DNA of 53,905 nucleotides from an uncultured bacterium (GTDB taxonomy: Bacteria; Actinomycetota; Coriobacteriia; Coriobacteriales; Coriobacteriaceae): the NCBI GenBank assembly GCA_958349055.1, contig CATWBO010000013.1, positions 1 through 53,905 on the forward strand, in the 5' to 3' direction. The stretch's first letter is position 1; every line of letters starts with the position of its first letter. The notes under the pieces are model-generated. The model searched no databases. It was not told the origin of the DNA and was given only the letters and a program-made list of their open reading frames with translations. The position numbers and the translations under genes were made by a program. Positions 18,348 through 27,088 of this stretch are shown here, one piece after another.

Positions 18348-19253
18348 ATGTCCGATTCCGTTGACACGACGGTCGATACGACCTCGTCGCGCGAGCGCAT
18401 CAAGCGTGCCCTTTCCCACGGCAAGAAGGGCCGCATCAACAAGGACCTGTCCAACAAGATTATGCTTGGCGTATTCCGCGCGGCTGCCTATATCACCACG
18501 CTGGTGCTGGTCGCTATCATCGCCTATGTGGTCATTAACGGCCTGCCGCATATCTCGCTCGACTTTATCTTCGGTTGGCCCCAGGGCGTCAACGCCGAGG
18601 GCGGAATTTGGCCCACGATCGTCTCGACCGTCTATGTGACGGCGCTCGCCATGCTTATCTGCACGCCGATTGCTGTGCTGGCAGCCGTCTATCTGGCCGA
18701 GTACGCCAAGCAGGGCAAGGTCGTCGAGCTCATTCGCTACGCTGCTGACGCTTTGGCCTCGGTGCCCTCTATCGTTATGGGCCTGTTTGGCTACGCCTTG
18801 TTTGTCGAGGCCATGGGTCTGGGCCTTTCGATGGTCTCGGCCGCTCTGGCACTCGCGCTCTTGATGCTTCCCATCGTCATGCGCACCACCGAAGAGGCCA
18901 TTCGCGCCGTTCCGCGCTATATCCGTTGGGGCGCGTACGGCCTGGGCGCCACCAAGTGGCAGGTCGTCTCCAAGATCGTGCTTCCTTCTGCCTTTGGCCG
19001 TATTGCCACGGGCATCGTCCTCGCCATCGGCCGTGCCATTGGCGAGACCGCGGTGGTGCTCTACACCATGGGCCAAGCCATCAATCTACCTATTTCGCCG
19101 CTCGATTCCGGCCGCCCCATGACGGTTCACCTGTACCTGCTTGCAAACGACGGCATCAACATGAACGCAGCCTACGGCACCGCGCTCTTGCTGATGGTGA
19201 TCATTCTGGCCTTCAACCTGTTTGCGCGCTTCCTGTCGCGCAAGCGTCGCTAG
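18348..19253 (+). CDS. pstA: Phosphate ABC transporter permease PstA
   Basis: PstA is the second permease subunit of the phosphate importer. The 301-residue product has a basic N-terminal cytoplasmic segment and about six membrane helices. The EAA-type loop is RAVPRYIRWGAYGLGATKWQ (key part YGLGATKWQ), followed by GRAIGETAVVLYTMGQA. These match PstA. It lies between pstC and pstB, 12 bases before pstB, in one evident operon. Confidence 0.96.
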   Translation: MSDSVDTTVDTTSSRERIKRALSHGKKGRINKDLSNKIMLGVFRAAAYITTLVLVAIIAYVVINGLPHISLDFIFGWPQGVNAEGGIWPTIVSTVYVTALAMLICTPIAVLAAVYLAEYAKQGKVVELIRYAADALASVPSIVMGLFGYALFVEAMGLGLSMVSAALALALLMLPIVMRTTEEAIRAVPRYIRWGAYGLGATKWQVVSKIVLPSAFGRIATGIVLAIGRAIGETAVVLYTMGQAINLPISPLDSGRPMTVHLYLLANDGINMNAAYGTALLLMVIILAFNLFARFLSRKRR

Positions 19254-19265
19254 TTAAGGAGTCCC

Positions 19266-20069
<804 letters not shown>

Positions 20070-20161
20070 TCGGTGCGACTAGTCCCAAGCCGATCGGACC
20101 TGGTCCGGTGCGTATTCACTGTGCGGGCGGCATGACCGCACCCAACTGATTGGAGTGAACC
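20070..20161 (+). promoter_or_regulatory. pstB-phoU spacer with two short hairpins
   Basis: The palindrome CGGACCTGGTCCG at 20096-20108 is followed by a hairpin GTGCGG...CCGCAC at about 20119-20139. Neither has a T-run. They may be processing or partial attenuation structures that set the phoU level, but nothing here is a recognised Pho box. Confidence 0.3.
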
Positions 20162-21019
20162 ATGCGCAAACTGTTTTCCCGTCAGCTCGTCGAGGCCCGT
20201 CACGAGATGCTGAGCATCTATGAGGCCGTCGATCTGGCTCTCCACGATGCCGTGAAGGCCTATGTGACCGACGACCGCAAGCTCGCCACCAAGACCAAGA
20301 AACGTACGCTTTCGATTGACGCGCGCTGCGCCAACCTGGAGGCCGTCTGCTACAACCTGATCGCCACGCAGTCACCGGTCGCCTCCGACTTCCGCCTGCT
20401 TCAGACGATCATCTACGTCGACTTTAACCTGCAGCGCATGACCGATAAGGTCCGTCAGATCTGCCGTGCCACGCGTCATATGATCAAGGCCGACATCTCG
20501 CTGCCCCAGGAGCTCGTCGGTACGGTTGAGGCCGAGGCCGAAGCTGTTTACCAGGTGCTGGGCTCTTCGCTTTCTGCGCTCGTCACCAATGACATGTCCA
20601 TCATCTGCAACCTGGCCGTCGAGGACGAGCCAGTGCACGCCGCCTACGAGAAGTTCTTCCGCACCTTTAACCGTATGGATACGGGCGACTTTATGGACGA
20701 CGACAGCAACTATGACGACCTGCGCCGCGCCATCATGGTTTCGCGCTACCTCGATCGCATCGCTTCCATTTCCATCGATGCCGCTTGCCGTCTGACCTTC
20801 CTGTTGACTGGTCAGCGTATGAACGCCGGCGATATCGCCCGCACTGATGAGGACGAGCTCGAGAGCATGCGCGTGCCTTCGGGCGAGGGTGTTATCATGA
20901 GGCCCGCCGTCGACGCGCGCTACGTTGCCAAGGTGCCCGCCAACGAGGTCAGCGAGGGTCTTCGCTACCTGCTCGATCATCTTGAGGACGAGGACGATGG
21001 CGAGGACGACGAGGAGTAA
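20162..21019 (+). CDS. phoU: Phosphate signalling/transport regulator PhoU
   Basis: PhoU is a metal-binding helical protein that restrains the Pst transporter and Pho signalling. The 285-residue product has the two-repeat PhoU fold, with RCANLEAVCYNLIATQSPVA and DFRLLQTIIYVDFNLQRMTD in repeat one (read as short parts EAVCYNLIATQSPVASDFR and VDFNLQRMTD), and RYLDRIASISIDAACR in repeat two. The acidic C-terminal extension (DEDDGEDDEE) is longer than in many PhoU proteins. No phoR/phoP pair is visible in the window. A terminator follows. Confidence 0.95.
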   Translation: MRKLFSRQLVEARHEMLSIYEAVDLALHDAVKAYVTDDRKLATKTKKRTLSIDARCANLEAVCYNLIATQSPVASDFRLLQTIIYVDFNLQRMTDKVRQICRATRHMIKADISLPQELVGTVEAEAEAVYQVLGSSLSALVTNDMSIICNLAVEDEPVHAAYEKFFRTFNRMDTGDFMDDDSNYDDLRRAIMVSRYLDRIASISIDAACRLTFLLTGQRMNAGDIARTDEDELESMRVPSGEGVIMRPAVDARYVAKVPANEVSEGLRYLLDHLEDEDDGEDDEE

Positions 21020-21056
21020 GTAGCCCCGTTCGTCGAAAGATTGTAAATACCTAAGT

Positions 21057-21095
21057 GAGCGCGGCCTTGCACATGCGGGGCCGCGCTCTTGCGTT
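21057..21095 (+). terminator. Terminator after phoU
   Basis: A perfect 10-bp stem, GAGCGCGGCC at 21057-21066 with GGCCGCGCTC at 21079-21088, is closed by a 12-base loop and followed by the moderately T-rich TTGCGTT. It separates the pst operon from yggS. Confidence 0.75.
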
Positions 21096-21138
21096 AGCAT
21101 GGGACTACTTGTTTGGCTGTCAGCGGAGGCGATTGGCA

Positions 21139-21876
21139 ATGGATAACTATTTGGATTTGATGCGCGCTCGCCGCGAGCAGATTCTGGAACGTTTTTATGC
21201 GGCGCTCGATCGCGCGGGCCGCCCCCACGACGCCGCGCGCCTCATTGCCGTGTCCAAGACCGTTGGTGTCGATGAGACTGTTGCTGCTATCCAGGCGGGG
21301 TATCGCCATTTTGCCGAGAACCGCCCGCAGGAGCTGGTTCGCAAGCTCACGGGTCTGGCGGAGCATCCGGAGCTGCCCGAGGTGCGCTTCGATATGATCG
21401 GCAACCTGCAGACCAATAAGATCAATGCGGTGCTGGGCTCAGCCGAGCTGATTCACTCGGTGGGTTCGCTGCATCTGGCACAGGCGATCTCGAGCCGTGC
21501 TGTCCGCAAGATTGAGGCAGGCGAGCTCGCCGGCCCCCAGCGTGTGCTCATCGAGGTCAATGTGAGTGGTGAGGAGTCGAAGGGAGGCTTTTCGCCCGAT
21601 GAGATTCGCGCCGCCGCGGGTGAGCTTGCGGAACTTGAGGGAATTTGCGTACAGGGGCTTATGACTATGGCGCCCCGGGGGAATAAGGATGTGGCACGCC
21701 GCACCTTTGCGGGGCTTCGTGAGCTGAGGGATGAGCTGGAGGCTGCGCATCCCGATTTGAACCTGCCTGAGCTTTCCTGCGGCATGAGCGAGGACTTTGA
21801 GCCTGCCCTTGAGGAGGGCTCTACGCTCGTTCGCCTGGGCAGGGTAGTATTTAGCCCGGAGTTTGCAGTAAAATAA
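21139..21876 (+). CDS. yggS: YggS family pyridoxal phosphate homeostasis protein
   Basis: This is a PLP-binding protein with an alanine-racemase-like barrel fold that maintains free PLP and amino acid balance. The 245-residue product has LIAVSKTVGVDE with the PLP lysine, HFAENRPQELVRK, FDMIGNLQTNK and a C-terminal SCGMSEDFEPALEEGSTLVRLG, all characteristic. ATG at 21139 has GCGGAGG at 21123-21129. A reading from 21055 would run through the phoU terminator and is rejected. It lies just before sepF, the usual neighbour in actinobacteria and firmicutes. Confidence 0.94.
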   Translation: MDNYLDLMRARREQILERFYAALDRAGRPHDAARLIAVSKTVGVDETVAAIQAGYRHFAENRPQELVRKLTGLAEHPELPEVRFDMIGNLQTNKINAVLGSAELIHSVGSLHLAQAISSRAVRKIEAGELAGPQRVLIEVNVSGEESKGGFSPDEIRAAAGELAELEGICVQGLMTMAPRGNKDVARRTFAGLRELRDELEAAHPDLNLPELSCGMSEDFEPALEEGSTLVRLGRVVFSPEFAVK

Positions 21877-21936
21877 GGCTCTGAAGTGCGCACTGATTAT
21901 CGGGGCGCCTGCACTAAACCGCGAGAGGACACAACC

Positions 21937-22659
21937 ATGGGCTTCCTTGACGAGATTAAAAATAAGATGCACCTGGGCGGCCAGCAGGGTTACGACCAGG
22001 GTTATGGCCAGGACGACGACTACGGCTACGATGACGGCTATGACGATAGTTATCAGGGCAACGGCTACGGCGGTGCTTCGGGCGAGGGCTTCTACACCCA
22101 AGACGAGCCGAGCAACGGCCTGCTTGGTCAGACGCGCCGCGGTGAAGCTGAGTCGGTTGCCGTGTATACGCGCTCCGGTCAGCTGGTCGGCGATGACTCC
22201 CGCCATGCCACGACGTATAACCCGCCTTCGCGCTCGCAGGACAGTGTTGCGAGCGGTTATCGTCCTGGTGCCTATGACACGCCGTCGAGCTACGCCGAGA
22301 ACACCCGCGCCCGTGCCGCCGCTGCGCCCGCGCCTGCACCGAGTGATGCCTCGGCCTATGCGAGCAATATCATCAACGCCACGCCGCAGCTGCCGGCCTA
22401 TGTCCTGCGCCCCGAGAGCTATGACGACGTGGAGACCGTGGTGCGCCGCGTTCGCACCAAGCAGCCTGTCGCACTGATTTTTGTGGGCGTACGCACCGAA
22501 GTTGCTAAGCGCGTCTTGGACTTCTCTTACGGCTTTGCCTGCGGTCTGGGTGCCACGGTCAAGGAGGTGGGCGACCGCGTGTTCATGGTGCTGCCCGCCG
22601 GCTGCGAGGTCAAAGATTCCGATCTCAAGAAGCTTCGTGCCGACGGCTACCTTAAGTAA
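21937..22659 (+). CDS. sepF: Cell division protein SepF
   Basis: SepF links FtsZ to the membrane and stands in for FtsA, which this cluster lacks. The 240-residue protein starts with an amphipathic helix (MGFLDEIKNKMHLGG). It then has a disordered linker of about 120 residues, very rich in Gly, Tyr and Asp near 16-50, and ends with the SepF core at about 145-240 (LRPESYDDVETVVRRV, RVLDFSYGFACGLGATV, DRVFMVLP). ATG at 21937 has the RBS GAGAGGA at 21923-21929. The same reading frame continues after its stop into yggT. Confidence 0.95.
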   Translation: MGFLDEIKNKMHLGGQQGYDQGYGQDDDYGYDDGYDDSYQGNGYGGASGEGFYTQDEPSNGLLGQTRRGEAESVAVYTRSGQLVGDDSRHATTYNPPSRSQDSVASGYRPGAYDTPSSYAENTRARAAAAPAPAPSDASAYASNIINATPQLPAYVLRPESYDDVETVVRRVRTKQPVALIFVGVRTEVAKRVLDFSYGFACGLGATVKEVGDRVFMVLPAGCEVKDSDLKKLRADGYLK

Positions 22660-22680
22660 AGACAAGACGAGGAGATTCCC

Positions 22681-22962
22681 ATCAACATCTACACTATCGT
22701 CCAGCTGGTCAACACGCTGTTCAACTTCTATTCCACGCTCATTGTCGTCTACTGCTTTATGACGTGGATTCCCATGAAGCAGGGTGGTTTGCTTCAGGAT
22801 ATTGCTGCGGTGCTCGATAGCGTGTGCGGTCCGTGGCTCAACCTGTTCCGTCGTTTCATCCCGCCGATGGGCGGTATCGATTTTTCGCCGGTCGTTGCGA
22901 TTATTGCGTTGCAGTTGGTGCAGAGGCTGGTTCTGCAGCTTCTTATAGGTATACTCGTATAG
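22681..22962 (+). CDS. yggT: YggT family membrane protein, apparent AUC start codon
   Basis: This is a small integral membrane protein of the YggT family, usually between sepF and divIVA. The conserved reading begins INIYTIVQLVNTLFNFY and gives two membrane helices, with WIPMKQGG, FRRFIPPMGGIDFSPVVA and a C-terminal helix, 93 residues in all. No ATG, GTG, TTG or CTG lies between the sepF stop (22657-22659) and this segment. The RBS CGAGGAG at about 22668-22674 is spaced 6 bases from ATC at 22681. The only ATG, at 22759, would delete the first helix. A sequencing error at the third base is the alternative. Confidence 0.8.
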   Translation: MNIYTIVQLVNTLFNFYSTLIVVYCFMTWIPMKQGGLLQDIAAVLDSVCGPWLNLFRRFIPPMGGIDFSPVVAIIALQLVQRLVLQLLIGILV

Positions 22963-23023
22963 AACTGACTTAGTAACTTACGTCGGGCGTGTAGCGCCGA
23001 GGCGATGAAAAAGGAGACTTGTT

Positions 23024-23698
23024 ATGGCTATTACCCCTGCAGACATCCAGGCTCAGACTTTCTCTGAGGCCAAGCGTGGCTACGATCCCGCCGAGGTCGA
23101 CGTCTTCTTGGAGACGCTGTCCTCCGAGGTTGACGCTATGCTCGCTAAGATCGTCGACCTTAAGGGTCGCCTGACTGCTACCGAGCAGCAGCTTGCCGAT
23201 GCGCAGGCTCAGCTTGCCCAGGCTCAGGATGCCACCGCCCAAGCCGTTCCTGCCGCCCCCGTGGCTGCTCCCGCCCCTGACTTCTCCGCTCAGGAGCGCC
23301 AGATTTCCGCTGCCCTGATCGCTGCCCAGCAGACCGCTGAGACCATCGTCAACGATGCCAACGAGAACGCTGAGCGTATCCGCAACGAGGCTGACGCTAA
23401 GGCACGCGAGGTTATCCGCCAGGCTCTGACCGAGAAGCAGGCCGAGCTCGAGGAAATCGATCGTCTCAAGGCTTCCCGCGAGGAGTTCAAGGCCGAGTAC
23501 CTCAAGCTCATCCAGCACTTCATGGACGATGCCCAGAACTCCTTCCCGGCCGACCTCATGGCCTCCACGCCGGTCGGTTCTGCCGCTTCTCCTGCGGTGA
23601 CTGTTCCCGCCGAGCCGCTGCCCGTCGCTGACCCGGTTGTCCCCGTGGCCGATCCCTTCGCCCCGATCGACAACTTTGCCGCCGACGACCTGGACTAG
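23024..23698 (+). CDS. divIVA: DivIVA/Wag31-type polar coiled-coil protein
   Basis: DivIVA senses negative membrane curvature and organises polar growth or septum placement. The 224-residue product opens with the DivIVA domain (MAITPADIQAQTFSEAKRGY, DPAEVDVFLETLSSEVD). A coiled coil follows (about 30-65), then an Ala/Pro linker. A second coiled coil at about 85-165 is rich in Glu/Ala (IVNDANENAERIRNEADAKA) and the tail is Pro/Ala/Asp-rich. An AAGGAG RBS precedes the ATG at 23024. It closes the division-related run and a terminator follows. Confidence 0.93.
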   Translation: MAITPADIQAQTFSEAKRGYDPAEVDVFLETLSSEVDAMLAKIVDLKGRLTATEQQLADAQAQLAQAQDATAQAVPAAPVAAPAPDFSAQERQISAALIAAQQTAETIVNDANENAERIRNEADAKAREVIRQALTEKQAELEEIDRLKASREEFKAEYLKLIQHFMDDAQNSFPADLMASTPVGSAASPAVTVPAEPLPVADPVVPVADPFAPIDNFAADDLD

Positions 23699-23727
23699 CA
23701 TCAGAGCTACAATCTAGTGTCCTTAAG

Positions 23728-23756
23728 AGGAGCTCGCACCTGCGGGCTCCTTTTTT
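23728..23756 (+). terminator. Terminator after divIVA
   Basis: GGAGCTCGCA pairs with TGCGGGCTCC (one G·T) directly before a run of six T at 23751-23756. It is 30 bases after the divIVA stop. Confidence 0.9.
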
Positions 23757-23780
23757 GTGGCTGTATACGGGTTGGGAAAC

Positions 23781-23820
23781 AAAACGCCGAGCTCTGCATG
23801 CGATAGGACAGAACTCGGCG
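23781..23820 (-). terminator. Terminator after nitroreductase gene (minus strand)
   Basis: Read on the minus strand, CGCCGAGTTC (23820-23811) pairs with GAGCTCGGCG (23794-23785, one G·T). It is followed by TTTTGTTT at about 23784-23777. It lies 44 bases beyond the nitroreductase stop and faces the divIVA terminator. Confidence 0.85.
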
Positions 23821-23837
23821 AAGGGCGCGTGGTAAAA

Positions 23838-23868
23838 GGTAGTTTTTAAGGTATGTCTAAAAACTACT
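23838..23868. repeat. AGTAG/CTACT imperfect palindrome, copy 1
   Basis: TAGTTTTT at 23840-23847 is mirrored by AAAAACTA at 23859-23866 around the core AAGGTATGTCT. The right arm overlaps the stop codon of the minus-strand nitroreductase gene. The layout and core match the element at 44102-44134 (GTAG, a T-run, a core ending ATGTCTA, an A-run, CTACT), suggesting a small dispersed family. Confidence 0.5.
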
Positions 23869-24394
23869 TGAGGAGGAAGTTGGAGAGGGGAATAGTGCGG
23901 GCCTCGCGATGCTCGGGATCGGCGATGTGGTCGGCGGGATAGCCACAGACGAGCATGTGATAGGGATAGACGCCCTTGGGCAGATTGAACTGCTCCTGTG
24001 CCACCTCAGGCTTAAAATGGCATACCCAGCACGTTCCCAGGCCCTGCTCGGTGGCCTCCATCACCATCTGGTCGCACACGATGGACGTATCGATTTCACT
24101 GGAATTCATCTGGTCATACGGGCGCACCCAAGCATCATCGGTAACGCTGCAAATAAGGAAGACAAGCGGAGCTCCAAAGATAGACCCATCACGAGCAAAC
24201 CGAGGCTGACAAGCAGCAGCCTTCTCCAGAAGCTCAGGCGTATCCAGCACCATCACACGGCTTGGATGATTATTACAAGCAGAAGGAGCAATACGCCCAG
24301 CCTCAACAATGGCATCCACCACAGCCTGCTCAACAGAACGATCCTCAAACTCGCGACAAGAATAACGACCCCGAGCCAGATCCAAATAAGACAT
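23864..24394 (-). CDS. Nitroreductase family protein (FMN-dependent)
   Basis: This is a small FMN flavoprotein of the nitroreductase fold; the substrate is unknown. The 176-residue protein has the N-terminal flavin motif RGRYSCREFEDRSV. It continues with GRIAPSACNNHPSRVMVL, DTSIVCDQMVMEATEQGLGTCWVCHF and a C-terminal LVCGYPADH, the normal order. It is short for the family and probably dimeric. ATG at 24394 is selected for its AGGAGG RBS (24406-24401); the longer reading from 24460 has a hydrophobic N-terminus but no RBS. It appears to be monocistronic with its own terminator. Confidence 0.88.
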   Translation of the reverse strand: MSYLDLARGRYSCREFEDRSVEQAVVDAIVEAGRIAPSACNNHPSRVMVLDTPELLEKAAACQPRFARDGSIFGAPLVFLICSVTDDAWVRPYDQMNSSEIDTSIVCDQMVMEATEQGLGTCWVCHFKPEVAQEQFNLPKGVYPYHMLVCGYPADHIADPEHREARTIPLSNFLLK

Positions 24395-24573
24395 ACAAGC
24401 CCTCCTAAAATTAAAAATCAAACAAACCAAAAGTAACCCAAAGAGTACCCAAAGCAGCAATCAGCCAAACGCTCATCAAGGGCCAAAGTGTCCGAACGAG
24501 TATCAAAGGTCCCTTCAGCCAAACCTCCATTGCGCTACAACTATCAGCCAAAGTTCCCAATGGTGATACGTAA

Positions 24574-24657
24574 GGCGAAGGGCCGGCCACGGTTTACTTT
24601 CGAACGACTCTGCAAAGCAGCCGGAGTGAGAAAGCAAACCGTGGCCGGCCCTTCGCC
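24574..24657. repeat. Nested GC-rich palindrome A
   Basis: A perfect 22-bp inverted repeat: the left arm at 24574-24595 starts GGCGAAGGGCCGGCCACGG and the right arm at 24636-24657 is its exact complement. The stem can continue inward (CTTTC/GAAAG) and then CTGC/GCAG. It lies between the 3' end of the DUF47 gene and the 5' end of the nitroreductase gene, with no T-run on either side. Its core ACGG-TTTACTTTCG resembles palindrome B at 38534-38662. Confidence 0.85.
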
Positions 24658-24677
24658 GCCGGGACACGTACCCCCAA

Positions 24678-25301
24678 TTAACTGTTCTTCATCACAATCG
24701 AATCCACAACATCAGCCACATTTTCGCAGCAGTCAGCGCAGTACTCCAGGAAGGCATACACGTCACGCCAAGCAATGACCTCGAGCGGGTCCTTACCGTT
24801 GACGTGCAGGTTACGCATGGCGTTGATATAGAGCTCGTCGGCCTCGGACTCGATGGTGTTGATCTGGATGACGAGCTCGCGCAGCGTCTTGGACTTGCGG
24901 TAGTTAGGCAGCTCGACCATCAGGTCCTTCATGGCGCGGCAGGCGTCGGTCACCTTGTGGGCGATGACGATGGCGTCGGGATGGATGCTCTGGATGTTGG
25001 TGAAGTAGACGCGCTGCACGACGCCCTCGATACGGTCGAGCACGGTGTCGAGCGAGCAGCTCATCAGGTCCAGGTCCTCGCGCTCAAGCGGGGTGATAAA
25101 GGCCGTGAGCAGGGCGTCCTCAAGCTCATGGTGCTTCTTGTCGGCCGCATGCTCGATCGCGTGCATCTTGTCGAGCATATCGTGAATCTTTGCAGGATCG
25201 AAGTTCTCGAAAATCTTGGTGAGCAGCTCGGCGGCCTGGACGGCAAGGTCGGCGCAGGCGACGTAGTTGTCAAAGTAGAACGAATCGGGTTTCTTTGCCA
25301 T
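24678..25301 (-). CDS. DUF47 family PhoU-like phosphate transport regulator
   Basis: DUF47 proteins are PhoU-like helical proteins encoded beside PiT permeases and thought to regulate them. The 207-residue product is predicted all-helical. It shows DKMHAIEHAADKKHHELEDAL, FITPLEREDLDLMSCSLDTV and INTIESEADELYINAMRNL, with the E-x-x-x-D/H metal-binding style seen in PhoU (quoted as short parts HAIEHAADKKHHE, TPLEREDLDLM, IESEADELY). It lies downstream of the PiT gene with a 67-base gap on the same strand. The ATG at 25301 has AAAGGAC upstream. Confidence 0.9.
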   Translation of the reverse strand: MAKKPDSFYFDNYVACADLAVQAAELLTKIFENFDPAKIHDMLDKMHAIEHAADKKHHELEDALLTAFITPLEREDLDLMSCSLDTVLDRIEGVVQRVYFTNIQSIHPDAIVIAHKVTDACRAMKDLMVELPNYRKSKTLRELVIQINTIESEADELYINAMRNLHVNGKDPLEVIAWRDVYAFLEYCADCCENVADVVDSIVMKNS

Positions 25302-25368
25302 GAGTGGGTCCTTTCGAGGCGAAGACGGGTGGGCGAAGTATTACGGTCCGGATGGACGCTCGGTTTGA

Positions 25369-26418
25369 CTAGATGAACATCATGAACAGCTTGGCCATGA
25401 CAAAGCTGATGAGTCCACAGGCGGGAAAGGTGAAGAACCAGGTGAACATCATGTCCTTGACGACGCCGAAGTTGATGGCCGAAAGGCGCTTGACGGCACC
25501 GACGCCCATGATGGCGCAGGTCTTGATGTGGGTGGAGGACACGGGGATGCCGGTAAGGGTGGCAAGCAGCAGGTTTGCGGCGCCCGCGAGGTCGGCGGAG
25601 AAGCCCTGATACTTCTCGAGCTTAACCATGCTCTGGCCGACGGACTTGATGATGCGCTCGCCGCCCACGCTAGTGCCGATACCCATAGTGGCCGAGCACA
25701 GCAGCATGATCCAGATGGGGATGCCGGCATCGCCGACGCTCGTCTGGCCGCTGGCAAAGGCCACGCCTAAAAAGAGCACGCCGATGAACTTCTGTCCATC
25801 CTGCGCGCCGTGCATAAAGCTCATGGCCGCAGCGCTCGCGATCTGAGCGTATTTAAAGAAGACATTGGCACGTCGCCTGTTGGCGGCGGCGAAAAGAATC
25901 GAGACGAGCTTGCACAGGACCCAGCCCATGACAAAGCCCAGACCGATGGAGAGCGCCAGGCCGTAGATGACCTTCATCCACTCGTGGACGTTGACGCTGC
26001 TCGCACCGCCGAGGGCGATGGCGGCACCGGTCAGGCCGGCGATAAGGCTGTGGCTTTGCGAGGTGGGGATGCCAAAACGCGACGCTGTGGCGCCGTAGAC
26101 GACGATGGAGAACAGCGCCGCGCACAGACAGGCGAGCGCCATGGTGCTGTTTCCGCCAAAGTCGACAATATGGGAGATGGTGTTGGCGACGCTCGCGTTA
26201 AAGTGCGTCATGATGAGCACGCCAAGGAAGTTGAATGCGGCACTCATGAGAATAGCGGCGCGGGCGGGCATGCAACGCGTAGTGACGCAGGTCGCGATGG
26301 CGTTGGGTGCGTCGGTCCATCCATTGACGAAGATGGCGCCGAGCGCGAGGATCACGGTGACGGCAAGGACTGGGTTCGACACAAGTTGGCCGAGGAAGGT
26401 TGAGAACGTTACGTCCAT
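25369..26418 (-). CDS. pit: Inorganic phosphate transporter, PiT family
   Basis: This is a low-affinity phosphate permease driven by an ion gradient, probably carrying metal-phosphate. The 349-residue protein has about ten membrane helices and the two inverted PiT signatures: NGWTDAPNAIATCVTTR near residue 32 and a C-terminal half with GAANLLLATLTGIPVSSTHI. The length matches short bacterial PiT proteins. With the DUF47 gene it makes a two-gene unit 5 kb from the Pst operon, so high- and low-affinity systems are neighbours. The start is ATG 26418 with a modest GAAAG RBS. Confidence 0.93.
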   Translation of the reverse strand: MDVTFSTFLGQLVSNPVLAVTVILALGAIFVNGWTDAPNAIATCVTTRCMPARAAILMSAAFNFLGVLIMTHFNASVANTISHIVDFGGNSTMALACLCAALFSIVVYGATASRFGIPTSQSHSLIAGLTGAAIALGGASSVNVHEWMKVIYGLALSIGLGFVMGWVLCKLVSILFAAANRRRANVFFKYAQIASAAAMSFMHGAQDGQKFIGVLFLGVAFASGQTSVGDAGIPIWIMLLCSATMGIGTSVGGERIIKSVGQSMVKLEKYQGFSADLAGAANLLLATLTGIPVSSTHIKTCAIMGVGAVKRLSAINFGVVKDMMFTWFFTFPACGLISFVMAKLFMMFI

Positions 26419-26669
26419 ATATGGGCTTTCTCGAAGTTTGCAGGCACGTTACAGAAACATGATAAATCGTATCACCTCCTGCGGGTTTCTTTACCGAGTT
26501 CTGATGGGAGCAGTGAATTTTTTTGGCACTAAAAATGAATATTAGCCCTGTTGACCGTGGGTGTTCTTTTTGCTAACACACCATGAGGACACGTGCGCGC
26601 GCCCCAACACCCCAAAACCACAGTCTGTTCGCTTTACAATATGCAAACATGCGTTCGATAATAGGAGAC

Positions 26670-27008
26670 ATGGAATATCGACAGACAGATGGCAAAACTC
26701 GGCGCGTGCACAAGCAGTATGTGGACGTCGTGGCTCGCATCCTCGCGGGCGGACAGGTCGTGCCGGTCACCGTCTGCTGGGTCGACGGTCGTTGCTTTAC
26801 GATTGACGAGATTGTCTCGACCACTGGGTTTGGCCTGACGGTTCACGGCATTCGTACGGCAACGTATAAGGTTCGTTTTGGCGGACATGCGACCGAACTG
26901 TATCTGGAAGAACAGGCACGCGAGCGACCGGATGGCTCGCAGACTCATCTGATGCGTTGGTGGGTGTGGGCGTTCGACCGAACACTCGAGAGCGAGCGCC
27001 GCAGGTAA
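26670..27008 (+). CDS. Hypothetical protein, small basic/aromatic
   Basis: I do not recognise a family. The 112-residue product has no signal peptide or membrane helix. It is beta-rich in appearance (VPVTVCWVDGRCFTIDEIV, TATYKVRFGGHATELYLE), with a Trp-rich C-terminus (MRWWVWAFDRTLESERRR). The pattern resembles small single-domain proteins with repeated beta-strands. ATG 26670 has the RBS TAGGAGA 3 bases upstream; an ATG at 26649 and a start at 26583 are alternatives. A TACAAT at 26635-26640 could be its -10. It is flanked by the divergent PiT gene and a Bax-inhibitor gene. Confidence 0.7.
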   Translation: MEYRQTDGKTRRVHKQYVDVVARILAGGQVVPVTVCWVDGRCFTIDEIVSTTGFGLTVHGIRTATYKVRFGGHATELYLEEQARERPDGSQTHLMRWWVWAFDRTLESERRR

Positions 27009-27088
27009 GAACGCGTGGCGTTCGGGTACAATGGCAGGAAACTTGTCAGCTACGGCGCCGTCGCGGTGCTTTTTGAAAGGACGAAATT

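Noticed and set aside
24488..24778. 96-codon plus-strand frame between nitroreductase and DUF47 genes
   Set aside because: It reads through the perfect palindrome A and into the DUF47 gene in antisense. No RBS.
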